Assembly (NCBI RefSeq): GCF_946190275.1
Contig: NZ_CAMHZQ010000001.1
Span: forward strand, 124,001-188,000
Direction of reading: 5' to 3'
DNA: 64,000 nucleotides
Origin: Streptococcus mitis
Lineage (GTDB): Bacteria; Bacillota; Bacilli; Lactobacillales; Streptococcaceae
Shown: positions 20,540-29,544 of the stretch, in pieces
How the letters are laid out: the number at the start of each line of letters is the position of its first letter
Numbering within the stretch: the stretch's first letter is position 1
Program-made: the position numbers and the translations under genes
The notes under the pieces: model-generated
Database searches by the model: none
The model's input: only the letters and a program-made list of their open reading frames with translations
What the model was told of the DNA's origin: nothing

Positions 20540-23500
20540 ATGAGAAAAACACCAGCTCAAACTGAGAAAAAAATGGTCTACAGCATCCGTTCCCTCAAAA
20601 ATGGAACTGGTTCTGTCCTTATTGGAGCAAGCCTTGTCCTACTTGCTATGGCTACGCCAACTATCTCAGCCAACGAAAGTACACCAACCACTAACGCAAG
20701 TAATAGTGAAACTACTACTGCCCTTGCCCAACCTCTTACTGATGCAACAAACATCGCTGGCAAGAACGAAAGCGATTTTTCTTCACCTGACAATGCAAAC
20801 GCTTCCCTAGAGAAAAAAGAAGAAAAACCTGCAACAGAGCCAACCACTCCTGTTGCAAGCCCAGCCGATTCAGCACCACAAACTGGGCAAGATCGTTCAA
20901 GTGAACCAACTACTTCTACTAGTCCAGTAGCAACTGAAACTAAGGCAGAAGAGCCCATCGAAAACAACTATTTCCGTATCCACGTCAAAAAGCTTCCTGA
21001 AGAAAACAAGGATGCTCAAGGACTATGGACTTGGGACGATGTTGAAAAACCTTCTGAAAATTGGCCAAACGGAGCCCTGTCCTTTAAGGATGCCAAAAAA
21101 GACGACTACGGCTACTACCTAGATGTCAAATTAAAGGGAGAACAAGCCAAGAAAATTAGCTTCCTCATCAACAATACAGCTGGAAAAAATCTAACCGGCG
21201 ATAAATCTGCAGAAAAACTAGTTCCAAAAATGAACGAGGCTTGGTTAGACCAAGATTACAAGGTTTTCTCTTACGAGCCACAACCTGCAGGAACTGTTCG
21301 CGTCAACTACTACCGCACTGACGGCAACTATGACAAGAAATCTCTTTGGTACTGGGGAGATGTAAAAAATCCAAGTAGCGCTCAATGGCCTGACGGAACA
21401 GACTTTACAGCTACAGGCAAATATGGCCGCTATATCGACATTCCTCTTAAGGACGCCGCCAAAGAATTCGGCTTTTTACTATTAGATGAGAGTAAACAAG
21501 GAGACGACGTGAAAATCCGTAAAGAAGATTATAAGTTCACAGATTTGAAAAATCATAGCCAAATTTTCCTAAAAGATGATGACGAAACGATTTACACAAA
21601 TCCATACTATGTCCATGATATCCGCATGACAGGGGCTCAGCACGTAGGAACTTCTAGCATTGAAAGTAGTTTTTCAACACTAGTCGGTGCCAAAAAAGAA
21701 GATATCCTCAAACACTCCAACATCACTAATCACTTAGGAAACAAGGTAACTATTACCGATGTTGCAATCGATGAAGCTGGTAAGAAAGTGACCTACAGCG
21801 GAGATTTCTCTGACACAAAACATCCCTATACTGTTAGCTACAATTCCGACCAATTCACTACCAAAACAAGCTGGCGCCTGAAAGATGAGACTTACAGCTA
21901 TGATGGGAAACTTGGAGCTGACTTAAAAGAAGAAGGAAAACAAGTTGATTTAACCCTTTGGTCACCAAGTGCTGATAAGGTTTCTGTTGTTGTCTACGAC
22001 AAGAATGACCCTGACAAAGTAGTTGGAACTGTCGCTCTTGAAAAAGGGGAAAGAGGAACTTGGAAACAAACTCTAGATAGCACAAACAAACTCGGAATCA
22101 CTGATTTCACTGGCTACTATTATCAATACCAAATCGAGCGTCAAGGGAAAACTGTTCTTGCACTCGATCCTTACGCTAAGTCCCTCGCTGCTTGGAATAG
22201 TGACGATGCCAAGATTGACGATGCCCATAAAGTGGCTAAAGCGGCCTTTGTAAATCCAGCTAAACTAGGACCTCAAGACTTGACTTATGGTAAGATTCAC
22301 AACTTCAAAACTCGTGAAGATGCCGTTATCTACGAAGCTCATGTGCGTGACTTCACTTCAGATCCTGCCATTGCAAAAGACTTAACCAAACCATTTGGTA
22401 CCTTTGAAGCCTTTATTGAAAAACTAGACTATCTCAAAGACTTAGGTGTAACCCACATCCAGCTCCTTCCAGTCTTGTCTTACTACTTTGTCAATGAGTT
22501 GAAGAACCATGAACGCTTGTCTGACTATGCTTCAAGCAACAGCAACTACAACTGGGGATATGACCCTCAAAACTACTTCTCATTGACTGGTATGTATTCA
22601 AGCGATCCTAAAAATCCAGAAAAACGAATCGCAGAGTTTAAAAACCTCATCAATGAGATCCACAAACGTGGCATGGGAGCTATCCTGGACGTAGTTTACA
22701 ACCATACAGCCAAAGTCGATATCTTTGAAGACCTAGAACCAAACTACTACCACTTTATGGATGCTGATGGGACACCTCGCACTAGCTTTGGTGGTGGACG
22801 TTTGGGGACAACCCACCATATGACCAAACGGATTCTAGTTGACTCTATCAAATATCTGGTTGATACCTACAAAGTAGATGGATTCCGCTTTGATATGATG
22901 GGAGACCACGATGCAGCTTCTATAGAAGAAGCATACAAGGCTGCACGCGCCCTCAATCCAAATCTAATCATGTTAGGCGAAGGTTGGAGAACCTATGCCG
23001 GTGATGAAAACATGCCTACTAAAGCTGCTGACCAAGATTGGATGAAACATACCGATACTGTCGCTGTCTTCTCAGATGACATACGTAACAACCTCAAGTC
23101 TGGTTATCCAAACGAAGGTCAACCTGCCTTTATCACAGGTGGCAAGCGTGATATCAACACTATCTTCAAAAATCTCATTGCTCAACCAACCAATTTTGAA
23201 GCTGACAGCCCTGGAGATGTTATCCAGTACATCGCAGCCCATGATAACTTGACTCTCTTTGACATCATTGCCCAGTCTATCAAAAAAGACCCAAGCAAGG
23301 CTGAGAACTACGCTGAAATCCACCGTCGTTTGCGACTTGGAAATCTCATGGTCTTGACAGCTCAAGGAACTCCATTTATCCACTCTGGTCAGGAATATGG
23401 ACGTACTAAACAATTCCGTGACCCAGCCTACAAGACTCCAGTAGCAGAGGACAAACAACCAAACAAATCTCACTTGTTGCGTGATAAGGACGGCAATCCA

Positions 23501-24697
23501 TTTGACTATCCTTACTTCATCCATGACTCTTACGATTCGAGTGATGCTATTAACAAGTTTGACTGGACTAAGGCTACAGATGGTAAAGCTTATCCTGAAA
23601 ATGTCAAGAGCCGTAACTATATGAAAGGTTTGATTGCTCTTCGTCAATCTACAGACGCCTTCCGACTTAAGAGTCTCCAAGATATCAAAGACCGTGTCCA
23701 ACTCATCACTGTCCCAGGTCAAAATGGTGTAGAAAAAGAGGATGTAGTAATTGGCTACCAAATTACTGCTCCAAACGGTGATATCTACGCAGTCTTTGTC
23801 AATGCGGATGAAAAAGCTCGCGAATTTAATTTGGGAACTGCCTTTGCCCACCTCAGAAATGCTGAAGTTTTGGCAGATGAAAACCAAGCAGGACCAGTAG
23901 GAATTGCCAACCCGAAAGGACTTGAGTGGACTGAAAAAGGCTTGAAATTGAATGCCCTTACAGCTACTGTTCTTCGAGTCTCTCAAGGCGGTGCCATCGT
24001 TGCCCCAGCTGTGGAAGAAAAACCAGAATTTGACCTTTCTAGCTTAAAACAAGAACACGGTCAAAATAACGGCCAAGACAATATGTCAAACCGAGTAGAC
24101 AAACCGGAACAGCAAACTCCAGCTCCACAAACTAAACCTGATTCTGCAAAACCAGATACAAAAGTAGCTGATGCGGAAAATAAACCTAGCCAAGCTACAA
24201 CTGATTCACAAGCTTCACAACCACATAAGGACAATAATACTCAATCACTTCCATCTACGCATACTCAAACTATTGTCACTTCCTATACTCCAGCTTATAC
24301 AAATAAGAAACCGGAAACTCCAAATCAGACAACTAAAGCTAGTTGGAAACAAGAAAATGGCATCTGGTATTTCCATAAAGCAGACGGTTCTCTAGCTACT
24401 GGTTGGATCAAAGATGGAGATACTTGGTATTATCTAAAAGATGATGGCTCTATGTCAACTGGTTGGGTAAAAGATGGCAATGTTTGGTACTTCCTAAATA
24501 GTAACGGCTCTATGTCAACTGGTTGGGTAAAAGATGGAGATACTTGGTACTATCTAGATCCATCAGGAGCTATGAAAGAAAATCAATGGTTTGAAGTTTC
24601 TGGCAAATGGTACTATGTTGATTCATCAGGTAAACTTGCAGTTAATACAAGGGTTGAAGGCTATTTGGTCAATGAAAACGGTGAATGGGTTAGCTAA
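20540..24697 (+). CDS. spuA: Amylopullulanase SpuA with C-terminal choline-binding repeats
   Basis: The 1385-residue secreted enzyme hydrolyses alpha-1,6 and probably alpha-1,4 bonds of glycogen/pullulan. Order: YSIRK-type signal peptide (YSIRSLKNGTGSV at 14-26, cleavage near 44); Thr/Ser/Pro linker to about 135; two CBM41 starch-binding domains (about 137-240 and 246-350, each with a WYWGD/WTWDD-like aromatic motif); CBM48 region (about 440-560); GH13 catalytic domain with YNWGYDP (670-676), DVVYNHT, VDGFRFD (nucleophile D785), LGEGW (acid/base E814) and AAHDN (D902). After a Pro/Lys/Gln linker it ends in about five GW-rich choline-binding repeats (1268-1385) and has no LPxTG. Pneumococcal SpuA ends in LPxTG; a decayed sorting signal lies downstream here. 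GGAG precedes the ATG. Confidence 0.95.
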   Translation: MRKTPAQTEKKMVYSIRSLKNGTGSVLIGASLVLLAMATPTISANESTPTTNASNSETTTALAQPLTDATNIAGKNESDFSSPDNANASLEKKEEKPATEPTTPVASPADSAPQTGQDRSSEPTTSTSPVATETKAEEPIENNYFRIHVKKLPEENKDAQGLWTWDDVEKPSENWPNGALSFKDAKKDDYGYYLDVKLKGEQAKKISFLINNTAGKNLTGDKSAEKLVPKMNEAWLDQDYKVFSYEPQPAGTVRVNYYRTDGNYDKKSLWYWGDVKNPSSAQWPDGTDFTATGKYGRYIDIPLKDAAKEFGFLLLDESKQGDDVKIRKEDYKFTDLKNHSQIFLKDDDETIYTNPYYVHDIRMTGAQHVGTSSIESSFSTLVGAKKEDILKHSNITNHLGNKVTITDVAIDEAGKKVTYSGDFSDTKHPYTVSYNSDQFTTKTSWRLKDETYSYDGKLGADLKEEGKQVDLTLWSPSADKVSVVVYDKNDPDKVVGTVALEKGERGTWKQTLDSTNKLGITDFTGYYYQYQIERQGKTVLALDPYAKSLAAWNSDDAKIDDAHKVAKAAFVNPAKLGPQDLTYGKIHNFKTREDAVIYEAHVRDFTSDPAIAKDLTKPFGTFEAFIEKLDYLKDLGVTHIQLLPVLSYYFVNELKNHERLSDYASSNSNYNWGYDPQNYFSLTGMYSSDPKNPEKRIAEFKNLINEIHKRGMGAILDVVYNHTAKVDIFEDLEPNYYHFMDADGTPRTSFGGGRLGTTHHMTKRILVDSIKYLVDTYKVDGFRFDMMGDHDAASIEEAYKAARALNPNLIMLGEGWRTYAGDENMPTKAADQDWMKHTDTVAVFSDDIRNNLKSGYPNEGQPAFITGGKRDINTIFKNLIAQPTNFEADSPGDVIQYIAAHDNLTLFDIIAQSIKKDPSKAENYAEIHRRLRLGNLMVLTAQGTPFIHSGQEYGRTKQFRDPAYKTPVAEDKQPNKSHLLRDKDGNPFDYPYFIHDSYDSSDAINKFDWTKATDGKAYPENVKSRNYMKGLIALRQSTDAFRLKSLQDIKDRVQLITVPGQNGVEKEDVVIGYQITAPNGDIYAVFVNADEKAREFNLGTAFAHLRNAEVLADENQAGPVGIANPKGLEWTEKGLKLNALTATVLRVSQGGAIVAPAVEEKPEFDLSSLKQEHGQNNGQDNMSNRVDKPEQQTPAPQTKPDSAKPDTKVADAENKPSQATTDSQASQPHKDNNTQSLPSTHTQTIVTSYTPAYTNKKPETPNQTTKASWKQENGIWYFHKADGSLATGWIKDGDTWYYLKDDGSMSTGWVKDGNVWYFLNSNGSMSTGWVKDGDTWYYLDPSGAMKENQWFEVSGKWYYVDSSGKLAVNTRVEGYLVNENGEWVS

Positions 24698-24849
24698 TAC
24701 TCAATGAAAATCAAAGAGCAAACTAGGAAGCTAGCCGCAGGTTGCTCAAAACAGTGTTTTGAGGTTGTGGATAGAACTGACGAAGTCAGTAACCATACCC
24801 ACGGCAAGATGAAGCTGATGTGGTTTGAAGAGATTTTCGAAGAGTATAA
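24696..24849. repeat. BOX element abutting the spuA stop codon
   Basis: A near full-length BOX (boxC, boxB, boxA) starts within the spuA TAA itself: the last two bases of the stop begin the AATACTCAATGAAAATC end. It includes TTGCTCAAAACAGTGTTTTG and ACTGACGAAGTCAGTAACC and ends TTCGAAGAGTATAAA. Confidence 0.92.
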
Positions 24850-24888
24850 AACTGCTACTATATAACCTTTGCATAGCTAGATATAACT

Positions 24889-24995
24889 AATCCAAATACA
24901 GGAAGCTCAACGATAACAAACTCCTGTTTGCAGGAATTAGTCTCCTTACCCTTCTAGGTCTCGGCTTCTTGCTAAAAAACAAAAAAGAGAACTAA
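24889..24995 (+). pseudogene. Relic of an LPxTG sorting signal
   Basis: One frame reads N-P-N-T-G-S-S (24889-24909), and a neighbouring frame reads FAGISLLTLLGLGFLLKN followed by KKEN and TAA at 24993-24995. Together they are a sortase signal (LPNTG, hydrophobic helix, basic tail) broken by a one-base shift and loss of the first Leu. It lies 190 bases beyond the present spuA stop, and marks where the ancestral pullulanase ended. Confidence 0.85.
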
Positions 24996-25014
24996 ACTAG
25001 CCCTCCTATAGAAC

Positions 25015-25050
25015 AATCCCCCAAGCCTTAACGCTCGGGGGATTAATTTT
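25015..25050 (+). terminator. Terminator downstream of spuA
   Basis: AATCCCCC and GGGGGATT pair around 14 bases and are followed by AATTTTT. It sits just after the sorting-signal relic, in the position expected for the original spuA transcript end. Confidence 0.85.
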
Positions 25051-25070
25051 TGCCCTGATAAGCCTATCTA

Positions 25071-25835
25071 TCAAATCATATATTCTACACTATAGGTCGC
25101 ATCCGAAAGTATTCGTGCCAAAAATTGCTTGGTTCTTTCTTCTTTTGGACGATTAAAGAATTGATGGGCATCATTTTCTTCAACAATTTTCCCACCGTCC
25201 ATAAAAATAACATGATTGGCCACGTCTCTAGCAAAACCCATCTCATGCGTCACTACTACCATAGTAACACCTTCTTTAGCCAACTGTTTTAAAACATCTA
25301 AAACATCCCCTACCAACTCTGGATCCAAGGCCGATGTTGGCTCATCTAATAAAATGACCTCTGGTTTCACAGCGATGGCACGCGCAATGCCGATTCGTTG
25401 TTGCTGGCCTCCAGAAAGCTGAGAGGGATAGTAATCTTTATAAGCTAGTAAACCAACTTTTTCTAAGGCAGCTTCCGCACGTTTGATGGCTTCTTCCTTA
25501 GGAATTTTCCGAGCAATCACCAGGCCCTCTAAAATATTTTCCAAGGCCGTTTTATTAGCAAATAAATTATAATGTTGAAAAACAAAGGCGGTCTTCTGGC
25601 GAATTTCTAAAATATCTTTTTTGGTCAATTTGCCAAGATCGTATTCTTTATCAGCAAGCTTCAAAGAGCCACTATCAGCCTTTTCTAAATGATTGAGACA
25701 TCTGAGAAAAGTCGTTTTACCTGATCCAGATGGGCCCAATATTACAACCACATCCCCTTGGTTGACATTGAGATTAACATCTTCTAGGACTTGTCTGTCT
25801 CCAAATTTTTTTGCAACATGTTCTACTTGTAACAT
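25071..25835 (-). CDS. Polar amino-acid ABC transporter ATP-binding protein
   Basis: The 254-residue protein is a GlnQ/TcyN-type ABC ATPase: Walker [10 protein letters not shown] (residues 34-42), Q-loop FVFQHYNLF, signature [14 protein letters not shown], Walker [13 protein letters not shown] and switch [10 protein letters not shown]. It energises the two permeases just upstream (10-base gap). It is the last gene of a minus-strand group running from two UroD-fold methyltransferases through a substrate-binding protein. The closest functional analogy is with cystine or S-methylcysteine importers (TcyJKLMN type), but ligand specificity is not in the ATPase. Confidence 0.93.
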   Translation of the reverse strand: MLQVEHVAKKFGDRQVLEDVNLNVNQGDVVVILGPSGSGKTTFLRCLNHLEKADSGSLKLADKEYDLGKLTKKDILEIRQKTAFVFQHYNLFANKTALENILEGLVIARKIPKEEAIKRAEAALEKVGLLAYKDYYPSQLSGGQQQRIGIARAIAVKPEVILLDEPTSALDPELVGDVLDVLKQLAKEGVTMVVVTHEMGFARDVANHVIFMDGGKIVEENDAHQFFNRPKEERTKQFLARILSDATYSVEYMI

Positions 25836-25844
25836 TGTCTCCTC

Positions 25845-26567
25845 CTATGCTAAACCTGTACTGGGCACTACTTGTCCCTTTTCTCTTTGAATATAGCGTT
25901 TCTCTAAGATTGAAAAGCCCCATTGAATCAATCCGCAAATAAGAATGTACTGTAAAAAGATCACAAAATAGGATTCAAAATACTGATAACCATAAGACGC
26001 TTCAACACGGGCAATGGCTGTAATATCCTTAATGGTCATCACAAAAACCAAAGAGGTTCCTTTTACAATATTTATAACTAGATTAGCCAGATTGGGTAGG
26101 GCTGATCGCAAGGCCTGTGGAAAAACAATCCTCACATAAGCCTGACTAGTGGTTAAACCAATCGCTTGTGCAGCTTCTAATTGTCCCTTATCCACAGTCA
26201 AAATAGCCGAACGTAAGATTTCTGATAAACTACCTGTTGTCATCAGGCTATAGATAATAAAAGCATAATAGATAGGATTGAGTTTAAAGATGTCAACATC
26301 ACTTCCTATGCTTTTGAGAAATTGATTGAGCAAACTCGGAAACAAACTATAAAAGAAAAGAATCAGCAAAATCGGAGGTGTTGCTCTTATAAAAGCTAGA
26401 TACGCGAGAGAGAAAGTTCGAATACCTTTGACTTTATATATTTGTCCCAGAGCTAAAAACAAGGCTGGTCCAAAACTTAAGACCATGGCTACAATCATGA
26501 TAATCAAGGTGGTCGGTACCCCTTTTAAGGTCTCTAAAAAGGTTTTTGCAATATAGTCTAAATCCAT
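25845..26567 (-). CDS. Amino-acid ABC transporter permease
   Basis: The 240-residue protein has five or so membrane helices and the HisMQ-type cytoplasmic EAA loop EAAQAIGLTTSQAYVRIVFPQALRSALPN (about residues 131-160) that docks onto the ATPase. The N-terminus DLDYIAKTFLETLKGVPTTL is typical of polar amino-acid permeases. It is 3 bases from the second permease gene; the two probably form a heterodimer. Confidence 0.93.
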   Translation of the reverse strand: MDLDYIAKTFLETLKGVPTTLIIMIVAMVLSFGPALFLALGQIYKVKGIRTFSLAYLAFIRATPPILLILFFYSLFPSLLNQFLKSIGSDVDIFKLNPIYYAFIIYSLMTTGSLSEILRSAILTVDKGQLEAAQAIGLTTSQAYVRIVFPQALRSALPNLANLVINIVKGTSLVFVMTIKDITAIARVEASYGYQYFESYFVIFLQYILICGLIQWGFSILEKRYIQREKGQVVPSTGLA

Positions 26568-26570
26568 ATC

Positions 26571-27263
26571 CTATCTCCCTTTCGTTTCCAAAGATTTTTC
26601 TAACAAGCGACTCAAGAAGGAAACAGCCAAGGCTACACCCCAATAAAGAATGGCAACCGCTGTATAGGTTTCAAGAGAGTAATTCCCCAAGTTGCGACTA
26701 ATTAAGAGATTCCCAGCTCCCATGACATCCACAAAACCAATCGTATAGGCTAGGGCAGCGTCCCGCATCAAATTTAGAATAGCGGTCGTCATATTTGGAA
26801 GAGCCACTTGAAAAGCCTGAGGAAAAATGATTCTCCAAAATGTCTGACTAGGGGTCAGACCAATACTGACTCCAGCCTCCATCTGACCTTTGGGAATTGC
26901 CTGATAGGACGCCTTAAATACTTCTGCAATGATAGCCGCAAATAGTAATACCATGGTGAATAAGACGAAGACCGTCTTAGACCAGTTGTTGATATCTAAA
27001 TTCAGCCACCATTTTAAAAATTCAGGCAAACCATAAAAAACTAAAAACAGTAAGACAATGGGGGGAGTACAGCGAAGAGTGAAAATATAGCCCTTGGAAA
27101 GACCTGCAAAAGTCTTATCTTCTCCCACTTGAGCCCAAGCCAGTAAGCCACCGAAAAGGGAACCGAGGACTGTAGTAAAAAAGAGAATGGACAAGGTCAT
27201 CGGAAGAGCCTGCCATAAGGTTGGTAAAAATTGGAACACTCTTGAAAAATCATATGAAACCAT
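26571..27263 (-). CDS. Amino-acid ABC transporter permease
   Basis: The 230-residue HisMQ-family permease has the EAA loop MEAGVSIGLTPSQTFWRIIFPQAFQVALPN and N-terminal FLPTLWQALPMTLSILFFTTVLG. It is paralogous to the following permease. A BOX element (27279-27423) separates it from the substrate-binding protein upstream, so the transcript either reads through the BOX or the permeases have another start. Confidence 0.93.
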   Translation of the reverse strand: MVSYDFSRVFQFLPTLWQALPMTLSILFFTTVLGSLFGGLLAWAQVGEDKTFAGLSKGYIFTLRCTPPIVLLFLVFYGLPEFLKWWLNLDINNWSKTVFVLFTMVLLFAAIIAEVFKASYQAIPKGQMEAGVSIGLTPSQTFWRIIFPQAFQVALPNMTTAILNLMRDAALAYTIGFVDVMGAGNLLISRNLGNYSLETYTAVAILYWGVALAVSFLSRLLEKSLETKGR

Positions 27264-27278
27264 ATAAACCTCTTTCTA

Positions 27279-27423
27279 ATACTCAATGAAAATCAAAAAG
27301 CAAACTAGCCGCAGGTTGCTCAAAACAGTGTTTTGAGGTTGTGGATAGAACTGACGAAGTCAGTAACCATACCTACGGCAAGGCGTCGTTGACGCGGTTT
27401 GAAGAGATTTTCGAAGAGTATAA
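27279..27423. repeat. BOX element inside the ABC transporter operon
   Basis: A boxC-boxB-boxA repeat, with a short deletion in boxC (AAGCAAACTAGCCGCAGG), inserted between the binding-protein and permease genes. It ends with TTCGAAGAGTATAAC and could modulate relative expression of the two parts by RNA processing. Confidence 0.92.
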
Positions 27424-27440
27424 CATGCCTGATTGCTCAT

Positions 27441-28319
27441 CTAATCTTTATCAACGTAGCTAAAAACATCTTCTTTAAAGTATTTTTGAGAAAGCTTAGC
27501 TAAAGTACCGTCTTCTTTTAATTCTTTAATCGCTTTTTCATACTCTTTAGCAAACTTCTCACCCTTTTCATCACGGTGAATCAAGGGATAGGTTGGGATT
27601 CCTTTATAAGGGAACCAGCTAAGTTTATCCGCATATTGGTGGTAAGAACCATCCTCTGCTGTCACTGCTTTTTCAAAAGACAGCTTAATATCAAAGAAAG
27701 CATCATAACGTCCTTCTAAAACCCAAGCATAAGCATCTGCCACCTTGAATGATTCAGCAGCTGTCAACTCAATCGGTGTATCCTTATGCTTCTCATTATA
27801 GCTATTAATAACATTCCACTGGGCATTTTGAGGAGAGATTGGTACTAATTTTCCTTTATTTTTGGCGAAATCATCAATATTCTTATATTTGGCTTCATCT
27901 TCTTTTCTGACAGTAAAACCAATAATGCTGGCTCCTACTGGCTCAGATGGAATAATGAATTTCTTAGCCCGTTCATCTGTATACCAAGCACCTTTAGTTC
28001 CAATATCGTACTTACCAGACTCAAGTCCAATCAAGAGATCATCATCACTAGTTCCAGTATACTCAAATTTATAATCTGCTAATTTCTCATCAACTGCCTT
28101 TAAAACAGCGACTTCATAACCATCTGATTCCCCTTTTTCGTCAATAAAATCATAAGGGACATAGTTTTGAGTATGGGCAACCTTTAAAGTTGTTACTTGT
28201 CCAGATGAAGCTGCATCTGCACCTTTAGCAGATGCTCCCGCCAAAGTTCTACCAATAATTGTTGCTCCAAGCACTGCCGCAACCGCAACTCCACCAATAA
28301 TCCATGTTTTCTTACTCAT
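27441..28319 (-). CDS. Family 3 extracellular solute-binding protein without lipobox
   Basis: The 292-residue protein has an N-terminal hydrophobic segment (TWIIGGVAVAAVLGATIIG, residues 5-23) followed by a family-3 amino-acid-binding domain (KVAHTQNYVPYDFIDEKGESDGYEVAVLKAV, GLESGKYDIGTKGAW). The protein contains no cysteine at all, so it cannot be a classical lipoprotein; it is probably held by the uncleaved helix. It would deliver an amino-acid-like ligand to the permeases downstream. Its location directly after two methyltransferase genes (12-base gap to the nearer one) suggests a methylated or sulfur amino acid, which is inference. Confidence 0.88.
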   Translation of the reverse strand: MSKKTWIIGGVAVAAVLGATIIGRTLAGASAKGADAASSGQVTTLKVAHTQNYVPYDFIDEKGESDGYEVAVLKAVDEKLADYKFEYTGTSDDDLLIGLESGKYDIGTKGAWYTDERAKKFIIPSEPVGASIIGFTVRKEDEAKYKNIDDFAKNKGKLVPISPQNAQWNVINSYNEKHKDTPIELTAAESFKVADAYAWVLEGRYDAFFDIKLSFEKAVTAEDGSYHQYADKLSWFPYKGIPTYPLIHRDEKGEKFAKEYEKAIKELKEDGTLAKLSQKYFKEDVFSYVDKD

Positions 28320-28330
28320 ATTCTTCTCCT

Positions 28331-29329
28331 TTATTTAGCTACTGCTTCTCTCACCCACTGGATACGTTCCACTGCAATATCGCTCGGAATGGTACAATCT
28401 GCTCCAAGTATGAGGCCATCTTTACCTGTTTCTTCTATCAAGCGTTTGGTTTCAGCCTGAATTTCTTCCTTACTGCCTCGATAGAGAAGGCCATCTTTAC
28501 CGTTTTCAAATCCTCCCAAAACAGCACGACCCTTGAAAATCTCACGACCTTCTTTTAGGCTGATCCCTTCTGGACCAACTGCCCAGTTAAAAACATGAGC
28601 TGGATAGTCGGCAAAGATATGAATATCGTTTCGAGCTCCTTCATAGCCACAGATATGAAGGATATTTACCCCACCAACCGACTTAGCTGCATTTAAAACA
28701 GTCAGTTCACTCGGCGCAATAATCTCCTGATAGTCTTCAACAGAAACACGCGCATCCTGAATACTTTGCACACTGAGATAAATACCGTCTGCTCCTGCAT
28801 CTTTAATAATAGCTTGACTCAAACTAGCGATATCTTGCGCAATCACATCAAGTACTTTTTTCAATTTCTGAGGATCTTGGACTAAGAAATCTGCAATGAG
28901 ATCATCCCCACCAGACACTTCTCCAAGTAACCATTTGAGGTAGGTCACAGGTGCAAAAATATTGTAAATAGCAACAATATCTTCCGTAAACTCCTGCTTA
29001 ATCTTCTTCACCAATTCTACTTGCTCTCTAATCCACGGATGATTTTCACCCAGAGGTTCAATCTCTGCCAACTCTTGGAGTGATTCCCCTTTAGCAATAA
29101 CTGGATTTGGATAAGCAAAATAGCCATCACTCATCAACTTAATAAAGTCTGGGTGTAGTTCATGGATAAATTGTTTGTGACCTTGTATATTCTTTTCAAT
29201 AATCACAGGATTTGAAAATCCCTTTAACCATTCCTCTTCTGATGTAAAGTGGTGCCAAAAACCGACAGGCACACGATCGACTGCTTCTCCTCTAAATGCT
29301 TTTAAAACCCATTCTCTTTTTTCTGACAT
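28331..29329 (-). CDS. UroD-fold zinc-dependent methyltransferase (copy 2)
   Basis: The 332-residue protein has the uroporphyrinogen-decarboxylase fold signature but carries the MtaA/MtbA-type zinc site H225-x-C227 (NILHICG) and C312 (GADC), which binds a thiol acceptor in methyl-coenzyme M and related methyltransferases. Heme-type UroD enzymes lack this site, and streptococci do not make heme. N-terminal motif DRVPVGFWHHF. It is about 60% similar by eye to the copy at 29545 and follows it in the same operon with a small membrane gene between. No corrinoid protein gene is in the window, so the methyl donor is unknown; a methylated compound imported by the adjacent ABC transporter is a reasonable guess. 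Confidence 0.82.
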   Translation of the reverse strand: MSEKREWVLKAFRGEAVDRVPVGFWHHFTSEEEWLKGFSNPVIIEKNIQGHKQFIHELHPDFIKLMSDGYFAYPNPVIAKGESLQELAEIEPLGENHPWIREQVELVKKIKQEFTEDIVAIYNIFAPVTYLKWLLGEVSGGDDLIADFLVQDPQKLKKVLDVIAQDIASLSQAIIKDAGADGIYLSVQSIQDARVSVEDYQEIIAPSELTVLNAAKSVGGVNILHICGYEGARNDIHIFADYPAHVFNWAVGPEGISLKEGREIFKGRAVLGGFENGKDGLLYRGSKEEIQAETKRLIEETGKDGLILGADCTIPSDIAVERIQWVREAVAK

Positions 29330-29331
29330 CT

Positions 29332-29535
29332 CTATTCTCCATTTCTTTTTTTTTCGACTAATAAAACACTGGCAATATCATTGGTTTGAATAAAGGGAAG
29401 ACTTTCTTTCTGAAAATCCTGAATCCCATGACATCTTGGTCCTTCCTTACAAGTAATTCCCTTGGTGAGGCTAATCGCAAGTAAGATAACAAAGCCAAGG
29501 GCTGTCCCTACCAATATCCACTTTTTTCTTTTCAT
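29332..29535 (-). CDS. Small Cys-containing membrane-anchored protein, unknown
   Basis: The 67-residue product has a basic start MKRKKW, one helix (ILVGTALGFVILLAISL) and a short tail with a CKEGPRCHG motif, predicted outside the membrane. GGAGGG precedes the ATG at 29535 and the stop is 2 bases before the next methyltransferase ATG. Its place between two thiol-methyltransferase genes suggests a role in the same process, perhaps redox or metal handling through the CxxxxxC pair. No family recognised. Confidence 0.65.
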   Translation of the reverse strand: MKRKKWILVGTALGFVILLAISLTKGITCKEGPRCHGIQDFQKESLPFIQTNDIASVLLVEKKRNGE

Positions 29536-29544
29536 AAGGCCCTC

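Noticed and set aside
23072..23986. 304-codon minus-strand frame inside spuA
   Set aside because: It is antisense to the conserved catalytic domain and shows no domain; a codon-bias shadow.
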